DNA of 6,989 bases from an uncultured Candidatus Saccharibacteria bacterium (GTDB taxonomy: Bacteria > Patescibacteriota > Saccharimonadia > Saccharimonadales > Saccharimonadaceae): the NCBI GenBank assembly GCA_948648655.1, contig CAPKVJ010000021.1, forward strand, positions 1 to 6,989. Reading direction: 5' to 3'. The position numbers were made by a program, and so were the translations under genes. Positions 1 through 5,264 of this stretch are shown in pieces. The stretch's first letter is position 1. Each line of letters starts with the position of its first letter. The notes beneath the pieces are model-generated. The model was given only the letters and a program-made list of their open reading frames with translations. It was not told where the DNA came from and searched no databases.

Positions 1-26
1 TGCCGTATATGGGGTACAGCTTTTTT

Positions 27-76
27 ATACTTCACCTTGATTGTTTCGTTTCGCCAATACAATCAAGGTGAAGTAT
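27..76. repeat. Long perfect inverted repeat (18-bp arms, 14-nt loop)
   Basis: Positions 27-44 (ATACTTCACCTTGATTGT) and 59-76 are exact reverse complements, separated by 14 nt. The T-run at 21-26 lies on the 5' side on the plus strand and becomes an A-run on the minus strand, so the element does not have the layout of an intrinsic terminator in either direction. It lies about 150 bp upstream of the promoter of the Rpn-like gene. Its role is unknown; an operator for a dimeric protein, a recombination site or a relic of a mobile-element end are all possible. Confidence 0.8.
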
Positions 77-219
77 CGCAGAATGTATCATATTCTATTG
101 ATATTTCGGGAAATCCAAAACTATTTCATTTTCTTTTTGGCATTCAATTTTGGCTTATTCTAGTTTGCCTTAGTTTATTTCAGTTTAGCATAGTATTAAC
201 AGCTTGTCCAGAACTACGT

Positions 220-248
220 TTGACGAACAGCTTTTTCTATGCTATGAT
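220..248 (+). promoter_or_regulatory. Sigma-A-type promoter of the Rpn-like gene
   Basis: TTGACG (220-225) matches the -35 consensus at 5 of 6 positions. It is followed by exactly 17 nt and then TATGAT (243-248), which matches the -10 consensus at 5 of 6. Transcription would begin near 255, just upstream of the purine-rich ribosome binding site AAGGTGAGG (259-267). This placement also argues that translation starts at the ATG at 271 and not at the upstream in-frame ATG at 37. Confidence 0.75.
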
Positions 249-270
249 AACAAAGAAGAAGGTGAGGAAC

Positions 271-1086
271 ATGGACACACAGGAATATAATCAGCGGTAT
301 GAGGATAATCTACGGCGTATTAAGCAGCTACGGCTTTTTGATGATGATTTCTTTACCAAGTGCTTTGAGGGCAGCTTGGAATGTACGGAACTTCTGCTTC
401 ATGTGATTTTGGAGAAACCTGATCTGCGAGTGGTGGAAGTGAACGTGCAGTATACTATCAAGAATTTGCAGGGGCGGTCTGTTCGGCTTGATATATTTGC
501 GGTAGACAGTACCAGAAAGCGATACAACATCGAGATACAGAGGGATGATCGTGGAGCCGGGGCAAAGAGAGCCAGACACAACAGCAGCCTGATAGATGCT
601 AACATTCTGCTGTCAGGGGACGATGCGGAAAATCTGCCAGAGAATTTTGTGATTTTTATAACGGAGCAGGATATAATCGGCGGAAACAAACCTGTCTATC
701 ATATTGATCGGACGATTCGGGAAACAGGCAGTTTGTTTGGTGATGGTTCGCATATCCTATATGTGAATGGTTCCTGGCGTGATGAATCCCCAGTGGGGAG
801 GCTGATGCACGACTTCTCCTGCACAGACCCGGATGATATGAACTATGTGCTGCTGGCCGACAGAGTGCGTTACTTTAAGGAAGATAAGGAGGGTGTTCAA
901 ACGATGTGCAAGATTTTTGAGGATTACGGGAAAGAAATGCGTGATGAAGGAGCAATGAGCAAACTTTTGGAAAATATTAAGGCGTTGATGGAAACCATGA
1001 ATCTCACGGTCGAGCAGGCTATGGATGCGCTCCGTGTTCCCGTTGAAGATCGGGATGGTGTAAAGAGCAGGATTGCGCTCTCTTGA
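271..1086 (+). CDS. Rpn-family PD-(D/E)XK nuclease / putative transposase
   Basis: This 271-residue protein resembles the Rpn family (recombination-promoting nuclease, PDDEXK_2 'putative transposase' type). Family members are DNA endonucleases that have been linked to RecA-independent gene transfer. Visible in the sequence are an N-terminal FDDDFFTKCF segment (23-32), a beta-rich core with the likely catalytic set D74 (RLDIFAVD) and E88-I-Q90 (NIEIQ), and a lysine/arginine-rich helix that follows. Further on come NFVIFIT (125-131), the YFKEDKEG region (201-208), and a C-terminal helical tail with the TVEQAMDALRVP (246-257) motif typical of these proteins. The start at 271 is chosen because AAGGTGAGG precedes it and a good promoter ends at 248; the upstream in-frame extension to 37 has no homology-like features. 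It stands alone as a single transcription unit and looks intact. Activity is not proven, and many copies of this family are domesticated or decaying. Confidence 0.88.
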   Translation: MDTQEYNQRYEDNLRRIKQLRLFDDDFFTKCFEGSLECTELLLHVILEKPDLRVVEVNVQYTIKNLQGRSVRLDIFAVDSTRKRYNIEIQRDDRGAGAKRARHNSSLIDANILLSGDDAENLPENFVIFITEQDIIGGNKPVYHIDRTIRETGSLFGDGSHILYVNGSWRDESPVGRLMHDFSCTDPDDMNYVLLADRVRYFKEDKEGVQTMCKIFEDYGKEMRDEGAMSKLLENIKALMETMNLTVEQAMDALRVPVEDRDGVKSRIALS

Positions 1087-1114
1087 ATTTCGAGACGTTC
1101 AGATACCATGTAAA

Positions 1115-1160
1115 CAGAAAACCGTAGGGTAGACCTCAAAATCCGCCTTGCGGTTTTCTG
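1115..1160 (+). terminator. Stem-loop after the Rpn-like gene, probable terminator
   Basis: CAGAAAACCG (1115-1124) pairs perfectly with 1151-1160. In RNA the stem can extend inward by six more pairs, three of them G-U (1125-1130 with 1145-1150), leaving a 14-nt loop. T-rich sequence (CTATTCCTTACTTATTTT, 1161-1178) follows, but there is no clean U-run. It begins 28 nt after the stop codon, which fits a terminator. The U-tract is imperfect, so termination strength is uncertain. Confidence 0.5.
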
Positions 1161-1338
1161 CTATTCCTTACTTATTTTCCAACACATGGTCAGGAGGTTG
1201 AGTAGCCCTATTGTGAGATGACCAGCGTCGGCCATAGTCGATGAAGTAGGTCTAAAATACGCGTGGCCTTAGTGGTGGTCACACCTACCATCATGTATTT
1301 GTATAAAAACCTTGCATCAATCGCTAAAGGAGGCTATA

Positions 1339-1389
1339 ATGTGCTTATTCGCTCTATGGCATACTAATCGTCAAAAGAATACTCGTTAA
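1339..1389 (+). CDS. Possible 16-residue micropeptide or leader ORF
   Basis: The reading frame MCLFALWHTNRQKNTR begins 5 nt after AAAGGAGG (1326-1333), a near-ideal ribosome binding site. A TATAAA-like sequence lies near 1302. The last 26 nt run antisense to the 3' end of the XRE gene at 1364-1609. The very short product could be a leader peptide whose downstream gene has been lost, the start of a gene truncated by recombination, or a chance ORF behind a real ribosome binding site left by such an event. I do not recognise the peptide. The evidence for translation is the ribosome binding site alone. Confidence 0.3.
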   Translation: MCLFALWHTNRQKNTR

Positions 1390-1609
1390 GATCATCAAAG
1401 TCAACGAACTCCGCCAATGTCATGCCAAACGCCAGCGCAATTTTATGTAGCGTTTTCATCTTTGGGTTAAATGTCTTGTGATTCACAATGTTGTCTAGCG
1501 TAGAGTGACTGACTCCGCTCATTAGCCCCAACTGATAGATCGTAATGCCCCGGCTCCGACATAAGGATAGAATCCTGTTCACGACAATATTTGAATACTC
1601 GTCAGCCAC
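1364..1609 (-). CDS. Small XRE-family HTH transcriptional regulator
   Basis: The 81-residue protein is almost entirely one Cro/C1-type helix-turn-helix domain. Helices run from about residue 8 (VVNRILSLCRSRGI), through the HTH core YQLGLMSGVSHSTLDNIVN (25-43), to KTLHKIALAFGMTLAEFVDF (52-71), followed by an acidic tail (72-81). The GTG start is preceded by AAGGTGA at 6-nt spacing on the minus strand. There is no extra effector domain, so it probably acts as a dimeric repressor. It is divergent from the SLOG gene at 1781, and the 171-bp region between them holds two inverted repeats that could be its operators. A weak promoter (TTGCCC at 1649-1654 and TACGAT at 1626-1631, minus strand, 17-bp spacing) is possible, but its start site would fall too close to the ribosome binding site to be convincing. 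Confidence 0.88.
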   Translation of the reverse strand: MADEYSNIVVNRILSLCRSRGITIYQLGLMSGVSHSTLDNIVNHKTFNPKMKTLHKIALAFGMTLAEFVDFDDLNEYSFDD

Positions 1610-1620
1610 TCTATTTCACC

Positions 1621-1669
1621 TTGCTATCGTACCAGATTTTGCTCTTTCGGGCAATTCTTATGATAGCAA
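1621..1669. promoter_or_regulatory. Inverted repeat overlapping the XRE ribosome binding site
   Basis: TTGCTATCGTA (1621-1631) and TATGATAGCAA (1659-1669) form 11-bp arms with a single mismatch and a 27-nt spacer. On the minus strand the 3' arm (GATAGCAA) runs into AAGGTGA, the ribosome binding site of the XRE gene. Either DNA binding by the XRE protein (autoregulation) or RNA folding near the ribosome binding site is possible; the sequence alone cannot separate the two. Confidence 0.5.
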
Positions 1670-1680
1670 TAAAAAACGTC

Positions 1681-1706
1681 CACTATGCCCGTACACGGGC
1701 ATAGTG
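1681..1706. promoter_or_regulatory. 12-bp palindrome in the XRE/SLOG divergent region (operator or minus-strand terminator)
   Basis: CACTATGCCCGT (1681-1692) and ACGGGCATAGTG (1695-1706) are exact reverse complements with only AC between them. Read on the minus strand, the hairpin is followed after 4 nt by a run of six T (plus-strand A-run at 1671-1676), so it could end transcription coming from the right toward the XRE gene. Its position between two divergent genes, 75 bp from the SLOG start codon, and the very short loop suit an operator equally well. Confidence 0.6.
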
Positions 1707-1749
1707 CGAGACAAGTTTATCTCCCTGATATTGCAGGTGGTTAGAATAA

Positions 1750-1772
1750 TATAATCAGCCTTATTAGGAGGG
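1750..1772 (+). promoter_or_regulatory. Putative -10 box and ribosome binding site of the SLOG gene
   Basis: TATAAT (1750-1755) matches the -10 consensus exactly and lies 26 bp before the start codon. No convincing -35 lies at 16-18 bp, so the promoter may be weak or activator-dependent. AGGAGGG (1766-1772) follows at 8-nt spacing from the ATG at 1781 and fixes that start. Confidence 0.5.
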
Positions 1773-1780
1773 ATTCTCTT

Positions 1781-2302
1781 ATGGAATATAAAACCTGTTC
1801 TTTTACTGGTCATCGTCCCCAAAAATTGGCTTGGCGTTACAATGAAACGGACGAGCGGTGCGCAGCCTTGAAAGCAGCCCTGAAAAAGCAAATCACGACA
1901 TTGGCCGAGGCCGGGGTGACGGACTTCTACAGTGGGGGAGCAGATGGTGTTGACTGCTGGGCAGCATTGATCGTTCTGGAACTACGCAAAAAAGCCCCTA
2001 CGCTGAAGCTCCACCTTATCCTGCCCCATGAGGGACAAGCCGACAAGTGGAGCAATACAGCGAAGGAGCGGTATCGCTCAATATTGGAACAGGCTGATTC
2101 CGTGGAGTATGTGAGCCGAGAGTATTACGATGGCTGTATGCTTGACCGGAACCATCGTTTGGTTGAGGCGTCTAGTTTGCTGCTGGCCGTCTACAACGGG
2201 GAATGGCGTGGAGGAACTGCGGCGACAGTACGATACGCTCAAAAACTGCAAAAGAAAGTTCTGATCTTGCATCCAGTGTCACTTCAAATGACGAAAGCGT
2301 AG
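1781..2302 (+). CDS. SLOG-family protein, YpsA/DUF1273-like
   Basis: This 173-residue Rossmann-like protein belongs to the SLOG superfamily, close to Bacillus YpsA (DUF1273). The family is related to LOG and DprA/Smf proteins and is predicted to bind a nucleotide or nucleotide-derived ligand; its biochemical role is not settled. The diagnostic blocks are all present: FTGHRP (8-13) in the first strand and loop, FYSGGADGVDCWAA (49-62) as the glycine-rich binding loop, LHLILPHEGQADKW (77-90), DRNHRLVEASSLLLAVYNGE (122-141) and RGGTAATVRYAQKL (143-156). The length is normal for the family and the gene looks intact. It is flanked by two minus-strand XRE genes, divergent from one and convergent (10-bp gap) with the other, and so forms its own transcription unit. 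A role as a nucleotide-sensing partner of the XRE repressors is possible, but only by position. Confidence 0.9.
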   Translation: MEYKTCSFTGHRPQKLAWRYNETDERCAALKAALKKQITTLAEAGVTDFYSGGADGVDCWAALIVLELRKKAPTLKLHLILPHEGQADKWSNTAKERYRSILEQADSVEYVSREYYDGCMLDRNHRLVEASSLLLAVYNGEWRGGTAATVRYAQKLQKKVLILHPVSLQMTKA

Positions 2303-2312
2303 ATAGCCGGCT

Positions 2313-2639
2313 TTATTCTATCTGCTGGCCCCGCAATGCTTCGACGTAGCCGATTACTCGCTCCTTATGATTCCTGGGCAGCGATTCAAAGAGCGAGAGC
2401 AAATATGCGGTTTGGTCGTTTGATGCGGTTTTTAAGGGTGTTTTTACATCGAATAGTTCTAAAAGGTAATCTGTAGACACGCCAAAGTATTCCGCAAGTT
2501 TTATCAGCACTTCAACAGTGGGAAAATATTTGCCACACTCATAACTGCTGATGGAGGTCTGGTCAATGCCTAGGTCGATAGACATTCGTTGTTGGGTCAC
2601 ATTTTTGGCCTTACGCAGTTCATAGAGACGTTTTTGCAT
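2313..2639 (-). CDS. XRE-family HTH regulator, likely repressor of itself and the adjacent operon
   Basis: This 108-residue protein has an N-terminal HTH_3 (Cro/C1) domain at about residues 3-62: LYELRKAKNVTQQRMSIDLG, then the recognition helix DQTSISSYECGKYFP (26-40), then VEVLIKLAEYFGVSTDYLLEL (42-62). A short helical C-terminal part (70-108) may serve for dimerisation. The ATG at 2639 is preferred over an in-frame GTG at 2648, because AGGTGA lies 5 nt before the ATG and the GTG would sit inside that ribosome binding site. Its presumed -10 box (minus-strand TACAAT at 2658-2663) overlaps a TAGGATATAG element also found at the divergent operon promoter, so autorepression together with control of the 2856-6179 operon is the simplest model. 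Its 3' end converges on the SLOG gene. Confidence 0.9.
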   Translation of the reverse strand: MQKRLYELRKAKNVTQQRMSIDLGIDQTSISSYECGKYFPTVEVLIKLAEYFGVSTDYLLELFDVKTPLKTASNDQTAYLLSLFESLPRNHKERVIGYVEALRGQQIE

Positions 2640-2648
2640 GACAATCAC

Positions 2649-2663
2649 CTATATCCTATTGTA
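2649..2663 (-). promoter_or_regulatory. Putative XRE operator overlapping the -10 box of the XRE gene
   Basis: The minus strand reads TACAATAGGATATAG. TACAAT (2658-2663) is a plausible -10 box, and TAGGATATAG (2649-2658) overlaps its last base. The same TAGGATATAG occurs on the plus strand at 2804-2813, in the same register relative to TATACT. The element ends just before the ribosome binding site of the XRE gene. No good -35 is visible here. Confidence 0.5.
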
Positions 2664-2776
2664 TTTCACCCTCTTGCATTTTATAGGAGATTGTTGTATA
2701 CTTCCTTTGAACATTCTCTTGTTTTAGCTATTTTAGATGAGAAAAATTGTCCGGGGCACTCTGAAGAACATTCCAA

Positions 2777-2813
2777 TCGACCTTTACTTACCTAACTCTA
2801 TACTAGGATATAG
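2777..2813 (+). promoter_or_regulatory. Promoter of the zinc-ribbon/DUF2085 operon with putative operator
   Basis: TCGACC (2777-2782, 4 of 6) and TATACT (2799-2804, 5 of 6) are spaced by 16 nt and would start transcription near 2811. TAGGATATAG (2804-2813) begins on the last base of the -10 box and covers the start site, a classic repressor position. CTATA (2798-2802... read CTATACTAGGATATAG as a whole) also forms a short inverted repeat with TATAG around a 6-nt centre. An alternative -10-like TATAAA lies at 2824-2829 but lacks a -35. Confidence 0.55.
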
Positions 2814-2855
2814 TGGGCGAAACTATAAAATTGAGCAACAGGAGGTGACACTTAA

Positions 2856-3887
2856 ATGGGAAAAATTTGTGTAGGCTGTGGAAAGCAAGTCAAATCCATT
2901 TTAGCTCCGTATGTGGATGGGAATTTTTATTTGTGCGATGATTGCCATAAAATTTATAAGGAAAAAGTGCAAGCGTATGGATTTAGGGAAATGCCAAGAA
3001 CATGGGAGTTCTCAGTAGAAGAAATGCGGGAAGTCCTGTCAGAAAATGGCGTGCCAATTTTAGAAAGACATAAACAGGCGCAAGATGAAAAGCAGGGGCA
3101 GGCACAAAATCGTAAAGAAATTGGCAGACAAGGAAAAGTATGTTGTGTTTGTGGAGAGAAAGATTGCAGCGGGGGAGAATTTCTCCAAGACGGCTATCGG
3201 CTGTGCGAAAGATGTGCTTCTAACTATGCAATGACTGTTGCTGGAGCAGAGGTAAGCGCAGAATTTTTTGCTTCACATAGCCAGGAGTTTTTCAAGGAAG
3301 AACTATCAAAATGCTATAACCCTCACCCTCATATTTCTTTCAACTTCAAGACACAAAAGATTTACCTGAAAAATACCTTGTCAAAGAAAAATTACAAAGT
3401 GGTGAACTTTTCTGACTTGATCGGGTATAGCGCGGAAACGAAAGAAGATATTGCAACTGCTGATAAACGGCTTTTTAGAACTCTTGATGCGGATTTTCGC
3501 TTCAACGGTACTACGATTCATTTCCATATTGATGATTCGCCCTCCATGAATAAGCATCAAGAATTTGATAAGGTGCTAAACTATTTTGGGCGTATTCAGG
3601 ATAGCAGCAACAGTTTGAACAGCTCTGAGAAGCCTGTTTCTGTCAGCTCTACAAAAGACCGTGTTAAACCCTTTCAATTCAGTTGTCCCAAATGTGGCGG
3701 CACAAATTGTACGCCTATTGTCGAGACTTCGACCTCTGGCAAAGATTTTTCTGCGGGAAAGGGTTGCTGTGGTTTCGCATTACTCGGTCCCATAGGAATC
3801 CTTTGCGGAAGCTGCGGAAAAGGCAAACAAACAAAAAGCACTACATATTGGATGTGTCCTAACTGTGGAAACAAATTTCAGAAGTAA
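2856..3887 (+). CDS. Multi-zinc-ribbon protein (DUF4428-like N-terminal part, C-terminal CCG/LLGP zinc ribbon)
   Basis: This 343-residue protein has no predicted membrane segment and carries three cysteine modules. Module 1 has CxxC at C5/C8 and C27/C30. Module 2 has C96/C97/C99/C104 and C117/C120. Module 3 has C277/C280 and C334/C337, enclosing a CCGFALLGPIGILCG loop (304-318) and C320. Residues about 150-245 look beta-rich (ISFNFKTQKIYLKN, VVNFSDLIGYSAET) and resemble the strand-rich part that follows the zinc ribbon in DUF4428-type proteins; this is from memory of the family style. Residues 247-268 are a serine-rich linker. GGAGGTG (2841-2847) precedes the ATG at 8-nt spacing. It is the first gene of a five-gene operon and overlaps the next gene by 23 nt. 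Zinc binding is likely; the function is unknown. Confidence 0.8.
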   Translation: MGKICVGCGKQVKSILAPYVDGNFYLCDDCHKIYKEKVQAYGFREMPRTWEFSVEEMREVLSENGVPILERHKQAQDEKQGQAQNRKEIGRQGKVCCVCGEKDCSGGEFLQDGYRLCERCASNYAMTVAGAEVSAEFFASHSQEFFKEELSKCYNPHPHISFNFKTQKIYLKNTLSKKNYKVVNFSDLIGYSAETKEDIATADKRLFRTLDADFRFNGTTIHFHIDDSPSMNKHQEFDKVLNYFGRIQDSSNSLNSSEKPVSVSSTKDRVKPFQFSCPKCGGTNCTPIVETSTSGKDFSAGKGCCGFALLGPIGILCGSCGKGKQTKSTTYWMCPNCGNKFQK

Positions 3888-4254
3888 GCGTGATGAACGC
3901 TGGATTCGTTGGATGGAATATGGACGGCGGCTCGGCTGTCATCAGATGCCAGAAAGGAGCGTGTTTATTCGTGGCTATCAATTCCCGGTATGCGCACGTT
4001 GCATGGGTGTAATTCCTGCTTCATTTGTCGCAGTCATAGTGTTTTTCTGGTATAAAATATCAGTTTTTACAGCCTTGATCCTATGTGCCGTCATGTTTCT
4101 GGATTGGTTTATACAGCAGATAGGTATTAGACCATCCACAAATTTAAGACGGTTTATTACTGGTCTGATAGGCGGCTATGGATTTATGTCCTTACAGATG
4201 TATGCGTATTGGGGGATATACATTCTAGTGCGGAAAATAATTCTAAATTTGTGA
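3865..4254 (+). CDS. DUF2085 family membrane protein (first copy)
   Basis: The protein has 129 residues. The diagnostic DUF2085 motifs are LGCHQMPERSVF (23-34) and YQFPVCARCMGV (38-49), followed by about three hydrophobic segments (roughly 47-63, 66-84 and 98-122) with DWFIQ (80-84) and IGIRPSTNLRR (86-96) between them. The function of the family is unknown. The C25-H26 pair and the C43-x-x-C46 pair just before the first membrane segment could bind a metal. The start is a GTG lying inside the preceding gene (23-nt overlap), with no strong ribosome binding site, so translation is probably coupled. It is preferred over the ATG at 3913 because the paralogue at 4869 also has about 18 residues before GCHQ, including an aligned Trp. 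The protein is clearly related to that second copy. Confidence 0.85.
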   Translation: METNFRSKRDERWIRWMEYGRRLGCHQMPERSVFIRGYQFPVCARCMGVIPASFVAVIVFFWYKISVFTALILCAVMFLDWFIQQIGIRPSTNLRRFITGLIGGYGFMSLQMYAYWGIYILVRKIILNL

Positions 4255-4278
4255 TTGAAAGGATACTGGTGTTTCGAT

Positions 4279-4872
4279 ATGCTAAGATGTCCAAAATGCA
4301 ACTCAGAGGATATTCAGTTTACCTCATCTACAACGTCCAAAGGCGTTTCCGTGCGTAATTCCTGTTGCGGCTATATATTGCTTGGCCCATTAGGACTGTT
4401 GTGTGGCTTACATAAAGCGGGAGAAACTTCGACCAGCGAATTTTGGGTTTGCCGTAACTGCGGCGCCCGATTCGGAGATTATGAGGCCAACTCGTCATCT
4501 CTTAGTGAACAATCGTCTGATGTGAACTGGAGACTTCGTGATGTTTCCCAAGAGTATGAAGATCAGACCAATCAGCTAAAGGCAGAGTATCCAAAATATA
4601 AAAATGCCAATAGACTTATGACGATAGGAGCAGGTATCATAGTATTGGCGGTTTTCACAATTCTCACTGGACTCCTGCCTGTTGCCATAGTGGTGGGCCT
4701 GATTGGGCTTATTATTCTCCTTATGGGAATGGGACGAGAGGAAAAAATATTTAACGAAATCGCTTCTCCCGAATTAAAAAGTCTTAGAAAACAGAAGGAG
4801 GTTTTGGAGGAAAAGAAAAGAGAAATTGAAGAAAAGAAAAAGGAACTCAAAGACAAAAGTGGACTGCGATGA
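4279..4872 (+). CDS. Membrane-anchored zinc-ribbon protein with C-terminal coiled coil
   Basis: From the ATG at 4279 this is a 197-residue protein. Residues 1-66 are a zinc ribbon (C4/C7 and C58/C61) enclosing CCGYILLGPLGLLCG (29-43), nearly the same architecture as the C-terminal module of the protein at 2856. A polar linker (67-112) follows, then two hydrophobic segments (about 113-133 and 135-151) forming a hairpin in the membrane. A strongly charged helix rich in Lys and Glu (about 165-195) is probably a coiled coil. An in-frame TTG at 4255 abuts the preceding stop codon and cannot be excluded, but the zinc-ribbon family normally begins right at the CPxC motif. The 3' end overlaps the next gene by 4 nt (ATGA), indicating tight coupling. 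Function unknown; a membrane scaffold or sensor is a guess. Confidence 0.8.
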   Translation: MLRCPKCNSEDIQFTSSTTSKGVSVRNSCCGYILLGPLGLLCGLHKAGETSTSEFWVCRNCGARFGDYEANSSSLSEQSSDVNWRLRDVSQEYEDQTNQLKAEYPKYKNANRLMTIGAGIIVLAVFTILTGLLPVAIVVGLIGLIILLMGMGREEKIFNEIASPELKSLRKQKEVLEEKKREIEEKKKELKDKSGLR

Positions 4873-5237
4873 ACTATGATAATATCTGGGAGAAACTTAT
4901 GATCCTAGGCGCTAAAATGGGTTGTCACCAGAGGCCAGATCGCAGTTTCTTTGCTGGTGGTAAATATCAATTTCCAGTGTGCGCCCGTTGTACTGGCGTA
5001 GTTTTGGGTTATATAGCAGCAATATGTACGGTGGGTTTCTCTATCCCTGTTGCTATATGTCTGCTTTTCTGCGGACTGATGTTTTTAGATTGGCTGATTC
5101 AATTTATCGGAATCCGTTCATCAACAAACGCAAGAAGATTGATTACCGGAACCATGGGCGGATTTGGGTTATTAAGATTGGAGTTGATGGCACTTTTTTA
5201 CATCATTTCTGTTTTGAGACAGCTAATAAAAATGTAA
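4869..5237 (+). CDS. DUF2085 family membrane protein (second copy)
   Basis: This 122-residue paralogue of the protein at 3865 shares GCHQRPDRSFF (18-28), YQFPVCARCTGV (33-44), LMFLDWLIQFIGIRSSTNAR (70-89) and the GGFG segment (97-100). C19-H20 and C38-x-x-C41 again precede the first of about three membrane segments (42-58, 60-78 and 91-113). Its ATG overlaps the TGA of the upstream zinc-ribbon gene, and no separate ribosome binding site is obvious, so it is probably made by translational coupling. Each DUF2085 copy thus directly follows a gene encoding a zinc ribbon of the same type, suggesting that the two act as a pair. The molecular function is unknown. Confidence 0.87.
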   Translation: MNYDNIWEKLMILGAKMGCHQRPDRSFFAGGKYQFPVCARCTGVVLGYIAAICTVGFSIPVAICLLFCGLMFLDWLIQFIGIRSSTNARRLITGTMGGFGLLRLELMALFYIISVLRQLIKM

Positions 5238-5264
5238 GTGATTTTGAGAAAGGGATGTTCACAA

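Noticed and set aside
37..270. In-frame N-terminal extension of the Rpn-like protein from an ATG at 37
   Set aside because: The extension is low in coding character, overlaps the hairpin at 27-76 and contains the promoter at 220-248. The ATG at 271 has a good ribosome binding site and begins where family members begin.
2299..2325. Short inverted repeat (AGATAG/CTATCT) at the SLOG-XRE convergence as a bidirectional terminator
   Set aside because: The stem is only 6 perfect pairs plus a wobble and one G-C, with no T-run on either side, so it is too weak to call.
2589..2795. 68-residue plus-strand ORF across the XRE start and the intergenic region
   Set aside because: It overlaps the XRE 5' end and the divergent promoter region and has no ribosome binding site or family likeness.
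4572..4856. 94-residue minus-strand ORF rich in Ser and Phe
   Set aside because: It is the antisense of the Lys/Glu-rich coiled coil and membrane segments of the zinc-ribbon gene, which produces Ser/Phe-rich shadows. It has no motif of its own.
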